From: Gracilaria domingensis
Lineage: Eukaryota > Rhodophyta > Florideophyceae > Gracilariales > Gracilariaceae
NCBI GenBank assembly: GCA_022539475.1
Contig: VCMS01000135.1
Location: 62,001-126,000 of the forward strand
Direction: 5' to 3'
DNA: 64,000 nt
The translations under genes were made by a program, and so were the position numbers. Of the stretch, positions 12,201-23,100 are shown piece by piece (position 1 is the first letter of the stretch; every line of letters begins with the position of its first letter). Below the pieces are notes generated by a model. The model was not told the origin of the DNA. It ran no database searches and saw only the letters and a list, made by a program, of their open reading frames with translations.

Positions 12201-14741
12201 ATGGGAGCATTTTTGTTCTACTATAGTTCACAGTCAGGGTCCGGTAGACCACATCTAGATACTCTGTACAAGGCAGAAGCAGCTTTCGGCAGAGAAGGGC
12301 GTGCGGGTTACAGTACGAGGCGATGCTCCACTCGCACGCGTGTGTGGAGCTGACAATGCACAGCAGTGAATGCGTGCGCGAGTGAAACTTGGTCACGTGC
12401 GCCAAGCGAGTTGGCGCTGGCAAGAAGGCGTAAGCGTCGCGCGGACGGTCCATACAGATCGGAGACCTATCGGCACGCGCGCAATTGTGACCACGTGCTG
12501 GCACTAGTGTGTCACAGTCACGTTATGCACGCGCATCCGTTCGCTCGCTACTGCCACACGCTGAACGCCATTGAACAATCCGCGTCGTAATCCACATCGA
12601 GCTGGTGTCCTCGTGTCCAACCCACGAAGGAAAACTTAGCATTGGTGCCCTTTCCGGTATGATTCCGGCCTACTCGAGCGAAAAGAAAAGCTCTCAACAG
12701 AAGTGAATGAGAGAGAACCTGAGACACGGAAGACCGCCTTCGAGCCGCTCCAAAATGACCACTGTGGCATATGCGCGAGTTTCTCCTACCAATACTTCTG
12801 TAGATTATAAACTTCTTACATTTTTATACTTCTGGTGACATGCATGCCTACAGCGCAGAGAAGTCCAATCGCGTTTTCGCCTAGTTCTGATGGTATTTGC
12901 TTCACTCATTGGACGTGAACTCCCGAAGCAAACTCGCTTTCATCAGACGAGCGGATATCCATAGTTCACGCGGCTAGTATAAACGAGAGGAAATATAGAA
13001 CCAGAAAAATACGCGACAATGCAATATGGCGAGTTTGTCAGCTTCGATTTCACGTGAAAACATACCAAACCCTGAGAATCGTGTGATTGGAAATTTCGAA
13101 TCTCTGAGTCTTCCGTCTCCTCTTCTAGTGCATCTACTCCCCCCGTTCTGTGCAGCCACAAATCGTATAAAAGTTCCCTACAATCTTGCTACTTTACCCA
13201 AACTGCTCCAGGACCTTCTTGCTTAACAGACACTCAAAACGTCATTCGTACGACTTTTTCCCGCCGTTTGAAGGAAGGTCATATTGTCCAAATCAGCTTC
13301 GTTGTTCTTCTTTCCATGCTATGATAAACCTTCAATCACTGAATTGAACCATTACGAGAAATTCTCTTTCTTCAGAAATGCCAATAACCTACGTGAGTAT
13401 TTTGTACTGAAGTGTTGGAGAGCTAGATTAGGGTTATTTCTTTCGACAAACAGAAAGAATTCTTCTCAAGGGGAGACTTTGGGCCGATGACATTGCAGGA
13501 CTACGTGTTGCCAGTTCATTTCTACATTTGTACCGCACTCGCATTGAGACGATTTGGAGCCATGAAGGAAGCAACTGGGAGGAGATGCGGAACATTTTCC
13601 GCGACAAAAGGAACTAAAGAGCACTTTTACCTTTCTAGGAGGATCTGCCTGCGTAGTTCCCGCCACAAAGAGTCGCTCTAGTTCGCCTGTAGAAAAGCAC
13701 TGTGCCAACTTCTAAACTATTTTTTCGATCTTTGGAATTCAGAGAAACTACCCTTGGTATAGACAGAGGAAATATCAAATTGAGATGTACTCGTGTTGAA
13801 AGTGGTGCAAAATCACCATGAGCTCTGAATTTCATGCCAATGTCAAATCCTCCATGTTAGCATCAAGTTTGACTACTATTTTTACATTCACTGGAGGTCG
13901 AACGGCAAAACTTTGCCTTAGAAGAGCCTGGTCATGAAATGGGTACGGTTAGAAGATAAAGAGAATCTTCTACGACTTTCTCAAAGATGTCATTCTTTTC
14001 TGTTCGCATGTGATATCATTTCCGAATATGTAGGTTTAGATACATTAAGCAAGCTCGAGTTTCAAGGTGCACCACTGCCAAATTCCCAGAAATTCAACTG
14101 CTACCAACTCTCAGTGTCGTGCAAGATGTTGAAAGAATGATTGGCAAGGTGTGCAGAAAACTTGAAGGAATGAATTGGTGGCGAGATTTGTTTCCCAAGC
14201 ACGTTGCAATAAATGTTTTTGGATGTGAAACCTAGTTCTTGTTCAAGATGACTTACCATGGATAAGGGTATTCAGGAGTTGTGAAGAAAAAACTGTAATC
14301 ATCGTAGTAGAGAACTTGTACATTACTTTGTAAAACGAATTCCTGAGAGTGGGCTGGACGATTGGGGGGGATTTTGAATCAAGTCTGTTTCTCTCGGAGC
14401 ACATGATGCGCGAAAAGGTTTCAGACAAATCTTGAAAATGTCTTGTGGACACCAAGGGGTTTGGTTTGCACAATTTGAAGCGATTGTCAACAATTGTACT
14501 ACCAACCAGAAAGTACCCTACAAGAACCAGAGTGATAGGTGGGACAGATCGAAGCATGTTTATGTGTGCAGTGGAGCACAATTGGCTAAAGTAAGTTGAT
14601 GCAAAACAGAAAGGGAATGAATAGTTAAACGCGAAGATAGAGGATACAGAAAAAAACTCTTTAACTCTGCCGTTGTGTACAGCAGCAGAAGCTACGTATA
14701 ATTCTAGAAGAAACAAGCACACAACCAAAGGCTAGACTGAA
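9201..14741. other. long gene-poor stretch
   Basis: Five and a half kilobases of AT-rich sequence without a convincing coding region. Open frames here are short and lack domain motifs, good start contexts or intron signals. The only clear signal is a TATA-type promoter at 10126-10137, with a CCAAT box about 130 bases upstream. Very decayed transposon sequence is likely but no family could be named. Confidence 0.5.
10126..10137 (+). promoter_or_regulatory. TATA box with upstream CCAAT box
   Basis: CTATATAAAGGG is followed by a GACG-type start region, with GCCAATGGGCG about 130 bases upstream (near 10000). This is a strong class II core promoter pointing right. The transcript would start near 10160, but no recognised gene follows. 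It may be the promoter of a non-coding RNA or the remains of a solo LTR. Confidence 0.4.
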
Positions 14742-15032
14742 TCATCGACGATACCTGGAACGGAGTGAATGATCGAGCGCACGAAGCGTGGCCTCGGATA
14801 TGGCTTTGGACGAGATGAGCTGTGCATGAAGCTCGAGAGCACTTCGCTTCTGAAGCTCGAGTAGATCGGTAGCGGCGGTGAGAACAGCGACGGAGGCGAT
14901 TTCGGAGGCGGTCTTATCGAGAAGCGCACGATTGAGATCGGATTTGGCACACGCGGTCTTGAAGTCGTCGTACTCCTTGGAGTTCAAGGATGATTTAATG
15001 TGGCTAGCCATGGGCTGGGCCGTTTCCTTCAT
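14742..15032 (-). CDS. small helical protein of unknown function
   Basis: An open frame of 96 residues from ATG at 15032; a second ATG seven codons later (15011) would give 89. The product is almost wholly helical, with alternating charged and hydrophobic residues (SLNSKEYDDFKTACAKSDL near its start and a basic RSRYRR end). It has no signal peptide or membrane segment. The frame stays open further upstream, but that part is Pro-rich low-complexity text typical of a GC-rich 5' leader, so I chose the inner start. The GC-rich, CpG-rich block at 15000-15600 would be its promoter. I do not recognise the family; the regular residue pattern makes a real host gene likely. Confidence 0.5.
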   Translation of the reverse strand: MKETAQPMASHIKSSLNSKEYDDFKTACAKSDLNRALLDKTASEIASVAVLTAATDLLELQKRSALELHAQLISSKAISEATLRALDHSLRSRYRR

Positions 15033-17950
15033 GGCTGGTGGCGGAACGTATGTCAGCGGAGTGCGGGGGTGACGAGGATCGGGTGGGGTGTGGGGGGAGT
15101 GGAAGGAGCTCGTGGGAGGACCAAACGCGAGGGCAAGGGCGGGGGACTGTGGGCGTGGGCTGGAAGGTAAGCGGTGGCGCAGGAGAAGAGGAGAGGGCAC
15201 GTGATGTGGTGCGTTCCACAAGCAGCCGGTGCTGGAAGCGCGGAGCGGCAGGGGAAGGGGAGCGATGGCCGGAAACGTGGCGCTGTCAGCGTGGGCGTTG
15301 CGGCGCTATGCCGCCAGCGAGTGGCCGTTACCTTTCGTTGTTTCTGGTCTGGAGAGGCAACGTTTGCACTTTGCAGTTTGCGCCTTGCACTTTGCTTGGC
15401 TCTGCAGCGCTCCGCGTTGCCTCTCGTCGCGATACGCTGACATTGCCGCCAACGCGCTCTTCGGGCGTGCAAATGTCACATGTGACCCCCACCGAGAAAA
15501 AATATTTGTACAGCAGAATTCCTTCTACACGTAGCATTGTGGTGCTGACAGTGCGACTCGCAGCTGACAGCCGACACGTTGTCATGCGATGCTGAGCTGC
15601 GTCTCTTGACACCTGCAGCGGCGGCGCTGTCAGATACGGGTGTGGAGTGTGCAAGCCTTATCTTGATAGCGGAGGCGGATGCAGAGCTTGTCAGTTGTGG
15701 GTAAACTCACCGCCGCTTCAGTAAGCTCACATGAGCTCTCACCTTTGTTTTCCTTTGGTCCGCCCCGATGACATTTTTTTTGCCACAAGTATGAGTATCT
15801 TTGGTAAGCACCAACCATTGTTGCTGGGTAGACCGTCACGGTGGCCTGTCTCGTTTGCTAGAGCCTGAGCTGCGTGCGCTATCGCTTTTGACCCACAGAG
15901 ATATCCAGGTCTAGCATGTTGCAGCAGCCCTATCAACACTCTCCTCACCCTCCTTCACATCATCCAGCCGCACAACGACACCGCTTGCGCCATGATTGTT
16001 TCTATTCTCTCCGCAGGTCGCTAGCAAGGTTGCTAGCCTTTTGTTTCCGCAAAGATACGACTCGGAAAAGGAGTCCTTTTCCGGTATGCACGTCATGATA
16101 AGGTTCTCCTTTTTACCTAGAACCTTACCAAGTCAGAAGATCATAAGCCACGCTATCAGATCCGTAGATTTCGTTATCCTTTTAGCTGCGACAAACTCGT
16201 CTAGCCCACATACGACGCACATCAATAATCTCAGTTGATACTCTATACCACTAAGTTGAACGGTTGGAAGAAAGCCCCAACCGTCTTGCATAAACGCTAT
16301 ACCTCTCGATTCATACCGATGTATTCGAGGTCCTTACTGCTGTTTCGTAATTGAGGGTAGCTCAATTTCGACCACAAAGAAAATTGGCATTCAAGGTCCT
16401 CATAACTGGGAGTTTATTCCGAGAAAACAGAGAGCACGAGCGTCGCAACCCAAGGCATGTCATTCAGTAAAGCTGAAACTGAAGATTTCTATGACATGAT
16501 CTGCGCATGGGCTGGTGTCGTTCGGAGTTGTACGATATCCATTGCATTGTTTACGTCATCACGCCGCGATTTCTTGTAGCCAGCGAAAAAATAGCTCTGG
16601 GTCTTTCAAACCCATGTCTGAACCGTGAATAACGAGCCCAGCCTTTGAGCTCGACGTTCAGTTCGACAACAAATCGCTGAGAAACCAAAGCGTGTCAATT
16701 CATATCCCCAACAGAACCGATCAGAATGTTGAACATTTTCACTTTGAAAACAAAAATTCGAGTGTCTACTCATATGTGAACTTGTCGCAGGAGTTTGTAA
16801 ATGGATTCTGCTTCGGAAACGAATGCACCGTCCTTGTTGTCCACAGAAGACTCATTAGAAGCGCCCGGCTCTTGTTAGCCGAAATGACGACTCTTCAACG
16901 CTTGCAATGATATGAAGAGGTCCTTCTGAAGGCTCGGAAGAAAAGTACATAAGCTTGCATTGGCATTTGGATTATTGTAACCACTGAATCACAGTAGGAT
17001 ACTCTCTTTGTATCATTAAGTATTGTAAAGTGCAAAGGGTTTGATCATCTTGATGTCTAATTGCAGATGTGTTCAAGTTTCTGATGAACCAGTAACTTAC
17101 TGGTTCTAAATAACACCCAGAGTTTTGGGGTTGTCCTTACAACTTGTGCAAGAGGTCTGCGGTCTTTGCTTAAACATGTCCAATCGACGACGAATTTTGC
17201 CACAAACAAGGTGAGTCAGCGTAAAATTCAATTCCGAATGTTTCAAAACATTTCTGAATGATGCGATCGTCATATAATATATTTTCCTGTACTATGACCA
17301 AACCCTTCTGAATTCCTTCGAAATGTACATGGAGAAATGGAGAGAAGCGGAGCGTATGTCAGAACCTATCGATATTACTGGACAATCTAAACAACTTCGC
17401 AAGGGTCCAATCAACTTAGGTCCTGGGAACAAGATGTCTCAGCGTTGCTTCTTCACATGATAAGAATATCATTAGTGGATGAATTACAACGAAAACATAC
17501 TTTTCTTCTTGGATAACGCCATGCTTGTCGAGGGGGATTTCATTTCGTACTATTAAAAGATCACGAGAGGGATTAATGGCACCATTGATCAGGTTCATCA
17601 GCAGCGAGCGGACCACTTGTCTGAGCCTTGTCCAAAACAATAAAGATCTTGTGCCATCGTCAACGAAAAGCTTAAGATTGGTTACATTTCGTTTTATTTC
17701 AGTACGTCGAAGCAATTAGCACGAAAATGGATTGCTAATTGAACCAAAAAGGACGATCATGACGTCACCAACATCTTGGACGCACACGCTGACTGGACAC
17801 GTGATCTTGGTGGACTTCTCCAGCTTTCGAGTCTCCTGCTGACAATTTTAAAGAATTCAAGACTTGTCATTTTGCCAGTTTCTGGATGCAGGGAATAAAA
17901 GACGGAGGTCGAAAAACTGTTTCAAAATCGCAGCCTGCATCTTCTTGTGC
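15033..17950. other. GC-rich upstream block, then gene-poor sequence
   Basis: The first 600 bases are GC- and CpG-rich and probably hold the promoter of the small gene to the left. The rest has only short open frames. At 16000-16085 there is a pyrimidine tract with a CAG acceptor-like end, an open stretch and then GTATGC, which looks like an internal exon. I could not connect it to any other exon. Confidence 0.35.
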
Positions 17951-17958
17951 ACAAGTAC

Positions 17959-18142
17959 CAGGGCCGTATTTGTGACTATCAAAATTGTAAACTGAGTAGT
18001 CACTAGTCAACAAAAATGACAAATCGACTAGTCACAACGCTCTAAAAATAAGGAAAAAATAGCATAAGGACTAGTCGTTCTGCTAAAGTAGTCAGTCAAA
18101 CTCTATTATTTGGCAAAATAGTCAGTCACAAATACGGGCCTG
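17959..18142. mobile_element. hAT-like MITE with perfect target duplication
   Basis: A 184-bp non-coding element. Its ends are inverted repeats: left CAGGGCCGTATTTGTGACT, right (reverse complement) CAGGCCCGTATTTGTGACT, one mismatch in 19. Both flanks carry the same eight bases, ACAAGTAC, at 17951-17958 and 18143-18150. An 8-bp duplication and a CAGGG-type end are the marks of hAT transposons. The inside repeats short ACTAGTC/TAGTCAGTC motifs and has no frame, so it must have been moved by a transposase encoded elsewhere. The intact duplication implies a fairly recent insertion. Confidence 0.85.
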
Positions 18143-18150
18143 ACAAGTAC

Positions 18151-19796
18151 TGAATAGAACGGTTTCGAGTGCAAATGGTTGTCATTGAAAGAATAGCCCG
18201 TGAAGAAGAAATGGCAAGCGAATTGGAAATTCCTTGTGGGTGAGATGTGCTTCAGTGTCAGAGAAGATGTCTTTACTTTGATTAGATGTATATGTTGTGC
18301 ACCAAGCCCGTAAGGCATTCAATGGCATTTGTACGGAGGGAGAGGGGGAGAGGGTGTGATGGGACTCAGATCATCGTGCCAATAAGTCAACTTGAGGGCA
18401 CAGATACCTGGTTTGTATGCTCAAATTGTCTTTTCTAGGGTATGAGCGACACTGCTGCTGTAAAAGACTCTAGTTTACTTTGTTGATAAAGCGAAAAAAG
18501 TAAAGGCATGACATTATCATTATGATAATGATGATGAGGAAGGGAATTGGGGGCCGCTGATGAACATAAATTGGTGCAGAGAGCACCCTTTTAATTGCAA
18601 TGACGTTCACGAATGATCACGATTGGCCTGCAACTGCTGACCAAAAGGGTTCAATGAATGGACAGCAAGAAACGGGTAGCTGGCACCCGTTGTGGGATGG
18701 CATTTGCCGTGAAATATGAAAGACTGGGTTGGGTGGACCGAAGGGGGGGTAGGTGAGCGGGATAGGCACCAGTGCTCACGTGATGGTGATGCTAGTCACG
18801 TGAATATACCAAATAGTTGATCTGCTACAACCACCAATGGGCCCCAAGAGTTTTTTTCATACACGATTGGGCTGGGCGTATTATAGCAGGGCGGCGCACA
18901 CGACGCCATTGCTGATTCATGGTTTTGAGAAGTGGCAAGGGAATAAACAATGACAGTTGCAAGCGGGTTAATTACCTACTTATTCGGCGTTTGTCACAAT
19001 ACAATAAAGAGAGGGAGAAATGAAAAAAAGAAATTTTATGTCGGCTAGCCGACACAAGGAGTGATTTTGACGTCCAACGGTTGCGAACAACGGTGGACGG
19101 GGCGGCGCTGAGGCCATGCGGATTCAGCGGGGAAGGTTTGTTGGATGCGGCCATGGCGAAAGCGGAATAGAGGGGCCAGGTGGTCTGTAGCATTTTCCAA
19201 AGAAACGGAAAGCCGCAATTAGATTGCACAGATAAGATATGGAGTTCAGAAGGGCGGAGCGTGGGGCAAGCTATGTGTCGCGACGCGAGATACAACACGG
19301 GTCGGCGTGGGCCATCGCACGGCAGGGACGGTGATTGGACACGGCCACAAATCGCATGGCGGGGGCGGGCGTGGGTGGGAAATCGCGTTTGAATGCGCGG
19401 CGCAAGCGCGCGTAAGAGTGACGGGCGGAGCCGCATTTGCGCGCGGTTTTGAAAGCGAGCGGGCGGCGTGACGACAGAGACACGCGTGGGGGGCACGCGC
19501 GACTGACGCTGCCATGGAGGCGGCGGCAAAGTCGGCGGCGGCGTCGGATGGCGCTTTTCACGCGCTTTATGGTGGAGTTACCTTTGCTTTGGAGATAGCG
19601 GCTGTTTGTCTTGGGTGCAAATGCACGCGGGCAACAGTGCGGCGCGTGTGCGCGCGGCAAGTGTTGGGAGCGGCGAGCGAGCCGGCGCGCGCGCGGCTGC
19701 GTTCACCTTTCCGTTTGCGCACATGTGCTCGCGCGCATGTGCAGCGCCCCGCAACCATCGCGTTGGTACGCACACCCCCGAGTTGAACTCGTAACA
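18151..19796. other. upstream region of the PHD-finger gene
   Basis: No gene is supported here. 18300-18960 holds a perfect CATTATCA-TTA-TGATAATG palindrome (18512-18530) and a pair of CACGTG sites. From 19060 the DNA becomes strongly GC- and CpG-rich with many overlapping open frames on both strands, as expected of a CpG-rich promoter. An open minus-strand frame of 185 codons at 18972-19529 lies in this block; I regard it as a composition effect. Confidence 0.4.
18777..18802. promoter_or_regulatory. paired CACGTG (G-box/E-box) sites
   Basis: Two identical palindromic CACGTG hexamers, at 18777-18782 and 18797-18802, are 20 bases apart, two helical turns. CACGTG is bound by bHLH and bZIP factors in plants, algae and animals. 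They lie about 1.3 kb upstream of the PHD-finger gene; the link to that gene is inference. Confidence 0.35.
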
Positions 19797-19942
19797 CCCC
19801 CCCCCCCCCCCCGCCTCGTCTTGCCGCTTGCCGCCCGCCACTGCCGGAGCCGGAGCCCGCCGTTCCCCGCGCCGTGCTCCCCCCCCCCCCCCCCCAGCAC
19901 TGTTTCCTTGACCGTCCCCCCCCCACCCCCACCCCCACCCCC
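19797..19942. repeat. poly-C tracts and G-quadruplex motif
   Basis: Two pure C runs (19797-19812 and 19879-19895) are followed by four or more C5 blocks separated by single A bases (19916-19942). On the minus strand the last block reads as G5 runs with one-base loops, a textbook G-quadruplex motif. It lies about 175 bases upstream of the start codon of the PHD-finger gene, in its promoter or leader. Confidence 0.7.
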
Positions 19943-20116
19943 ATCCTGCCCGTACTGCTTTGTTGTCCACCTTACTTGCATGCCCTCACCGCTGCCCACA
20001 ATTCCCCCCTCTTCCCCCTGCCCTCCTCAACCACCCCGCCGCCCCTTCGTCCCGTCTCTCCGTCGCCGCCGCCGCCGTCGCCGCCGCCGTCGCCGCCGCT
20101 GCCGCCCCTCGCCAGC

Positions 20117-23100
20117 ATGCCGCGAGGCCGAAGCGCCCGTGCCACGCGCAACTCTAGACTTCCCCAAATCGTCGAAATGGACGGCACCCTTCTCGAGGCG
20201 TACAACCACATGGACGACTTGCCCCGCCTCTCCGCCGAGCCCAAGAAGCGTCCGCGCCATGTCACCCGTGGCTCCATTGCCGCAGAGCGCAAGGCCGCCG
20301 CCGTTGCCGCCGCCACCCTCACCACCTTTGCGGCCACTCCGTCCCCGCGTGTCACGCGTCGAAATCGCGCCGCCGCCACCGCCGCCGCCGCTGCCATCGC
20401 CGCCGCCGCCGACCCAAAACGCAAGCAGGAGCGACTAGCCGAACAGCATCCAAAGCTAAGCTGCCGAGTGTGCCTTCGCTCCAACTCATCGCTCAAGATC
20501 ATCCGCTGTGCCGTGTGCAGGAAAGGAGTCCATACCTTCTGTCTCAACCCGCCCGTCATGGATCTACCTGCGTTTGGGTCGTGGAAGTGTTACAAGTGCA
20601 AGCGCAAGGCTGTCGCTCTGAAGAAGGAGAAACGTACCATACTGCGCGACGCCCTTGTCTCCTATCCCACTCTTTGTACTAACTCTTTCGTAGAGAAGAT
20701 TATTCACACTGCAGCAGCCGTGGACGCAGCCGCCGTCGCACCCAAACTAATTTCACCTCTAACCACTAACCATGTTAACGCGTCTCAACCAGAAACTGAC
20801 CTACTTCCCAACGGTCGTACCAGGACGCATGCAGCAGCAGAAGCCACTGACCCTCACTCTCATGATCTTTCCAACCCGTCTGACTCCCAGCAACATGCTC
20901 AAGCCGTTCAAGCCGCTATCCCGTTCACGCGTGCTCGCCATTCCACTGATCAACTCTCTGCACTACCCGCACCCGTCACGGACACCACAGTCGTTGTACG
21001 CGTACCAAAGGAGTTACACTTGGACCAAATCAATCCTTGTACACCTAAACTTCCTCAGCAATCATTAGCAGTTTCTCGATCTTCGCCGCGCCCACCTCAA
21101 GCAGAACGCCCATTTGAGCCGAACAAAAGTCGCATACTCCCGCCGCAAGACCATGCTGCTCCGCGCCCGATTTCGATCCATCAAGCAGGGATCGCCAAAC
21201 CACCCACGGCGCGTCGCTCCCAGCTTCCAGCTGCTCCCAAAAAGCGGAAACTTCGTTCCCATGTAGAGAAGGACACCACAGCCCAACCTTTGGCAAATGA
21301 TGTTTCGCAGAGCAAGGAAAACCAATCTACGCCTCATTCGCAATCACCGAAGCGAACAGATCACCCCGTTATATCACATGTGGGTTCTTCCGCGGCTGCT
21401 GTGGTTGATAGAGCGCCCTCACAATCTCCGGCACGGAGGCGGTCTCATCTTGAGACAGCAAATATTACAAGTTCTGCTCCTTCACGTGTGCCGCAGATGG
21501 ATTCTGAGGGGCTTGCGAATGAGGCACCGGGCTTACGACAACATCGCATGTCCCATCGACATAGAAGCAGTCTACCATTGCAGAAGAGATACAAGTATGA
21601 CGTAGCCAGATCTATGGAATTCGCCGAGGAGTCTACAAGGAATCACGAGGAAGCAGATAGGATAATTCATTCGCCGGAGATTCAACGAGAGGTTGCGACG
21701 TCTTTTGGTGCAATCACCAGATCTTCTGCAATGACGACGCGACCGTTTAGTGAAGGCCCGAATAGATCTTCTAAGGTACCCGCAGCTTCGCCTTGGAACC
21801 GGGCCAGTGCCCCGCAGGTGCGACTGTACCTTTCAAACAACGCAGACAAGGGATTAGCTTCTCGTCCTCTTCTTCAGGCCTCACAGACTGCTAGGGCGCC
21901 GGGAGCACGGGACCAGTCGCTTAGTCGAAGAAGGGAAGAGCCCTTCTCACAACCCGCATCATTTTCAGATGTAGACATGGGCATAAGCGGATCAAGAATA
22001 CTAAGAGCTCAACAAGCATCGAAAGAAGCACAGGGATCTCAAGCGATTCAGCCCCAAATAGTTCAACCGAAGACTCAGCTTCACGTGAACGAACAGCAGT
22101 CCTTGAATCTGGGTAATGTGGGAATGGAACACAACCACGACTTCGATGCGCTTGGAGAAGAAGGTAAAAGTCCTTTATACGCGACGGGTCGTGGAGTTGA
22201 CGATAGAGCCCACTTCGCGAAGCTAACGAATTCTGGATCGGCGCCTCCTACATGTTACAGAGGACTTATGAACTCGGAATCCACCCATGTCCACCGGAGC
22301 ACGGTTGTGGACCCATCTGCTCTGAACCTTGATTCTGACATGAGGTACAGGGGTGCCCTACCATCATCAGAAAACAATGTGGAAGAAGCTTTTTTCCTTA
22401 AGATGAACCCATATTTGCAGAGCGGGGTAAATTCCACGCTCATACCGGCTGCGACTCTGAATGTAGTGAGAACTAAGCAAACAAGGGGATCTAATCCAAC
22501 TTTGGGACCCCAAGAGAATTTCATCGGTGCATCAAATCCGAGCTTTGTATATCCGCGAGGCATGGAGAGAGCATCAGGTCGAACGTTTACCAGGCATGAT
22601 TCCGGTGAGTTTGCAAACGACAGTCGGGATGGAAGGTCCTGGGGTGAAGTGAACAGAAATGACGCAACCCATGCAGATCTTACTGGCAACGCACGCAAAC
22701 ACGTACATATGATACCTGGCGCGAATGCAAGCTCTAGGGACCGCAGAATGGACTCAAACCGTGGACTCGTAGAATCGGTTGTGCAAGCTAATTCCGATTC
22801 TCTTCCGGAGATCCCGGTGCGGTCGTCAGCGGGAGGTTCTTGCGATGAACAAGCGCCGATGATGATGAATTCGTCGAAAACGGCAGGAGAGAGAAATATT
22901 TCATCCAGACCTGAGGTCATGGCGTCAAGTTCAGCTGCAGCTGCGGGAAGCGTGAATCGAAATGACATTGAAAACTCTGAGACTCGAACTGCGGGCGATC
23001 TTCCGCGTAAGAGCCCCGTGAAGCAGACTAATGCCGCATCGCTCAATGTCAAGGAATTACAATGGGAGGCCAAGAGAGAAGCATTGATGGCTTTCGCACA

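Noticed and set aside
12004-12504. Minus-strand open frame of 166 codons
   Set aside because: No motif, odd composition (many Cys, His, Arg), weak start and no supporting signals; probably chance.
14243-14728. Minus-strand open frame of 161 codons downstream of the small helical gene
   Set aside because: Rich in Ser, Phe and Leu as expected from AT-rich DNA; no domain; more likely 3' flank of the small gene.
16019-16082. Exon-like stretch with CAG acceptor and GTATGC donor
   Set aside because: The nearest upstream donor (GGTAAGC near 15806) gives a stop in the only phase tested with an ATG; no consistent gene model could be built.
18972-19529. Minus-strand open frame of 185 codons upstream of the PHD gene
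   Set aside because: Lies in a CpG-rich block where all frames are open; Arg/Pro/Ala-biased text without motifs.
19611-20438. Plus-strand open frame of 275 codons rich in Pro and Arg
   Set aside because: Produced by poly-C and GCC repeats in the leader and start of the PHD gene; wrong frame for the PHD finger.
22255-23073. Minus-strand open frame of 272 codons inside the PHD gene
   Set aside because: Exact antisense of the well-supported plus-strand frame; no own motif.
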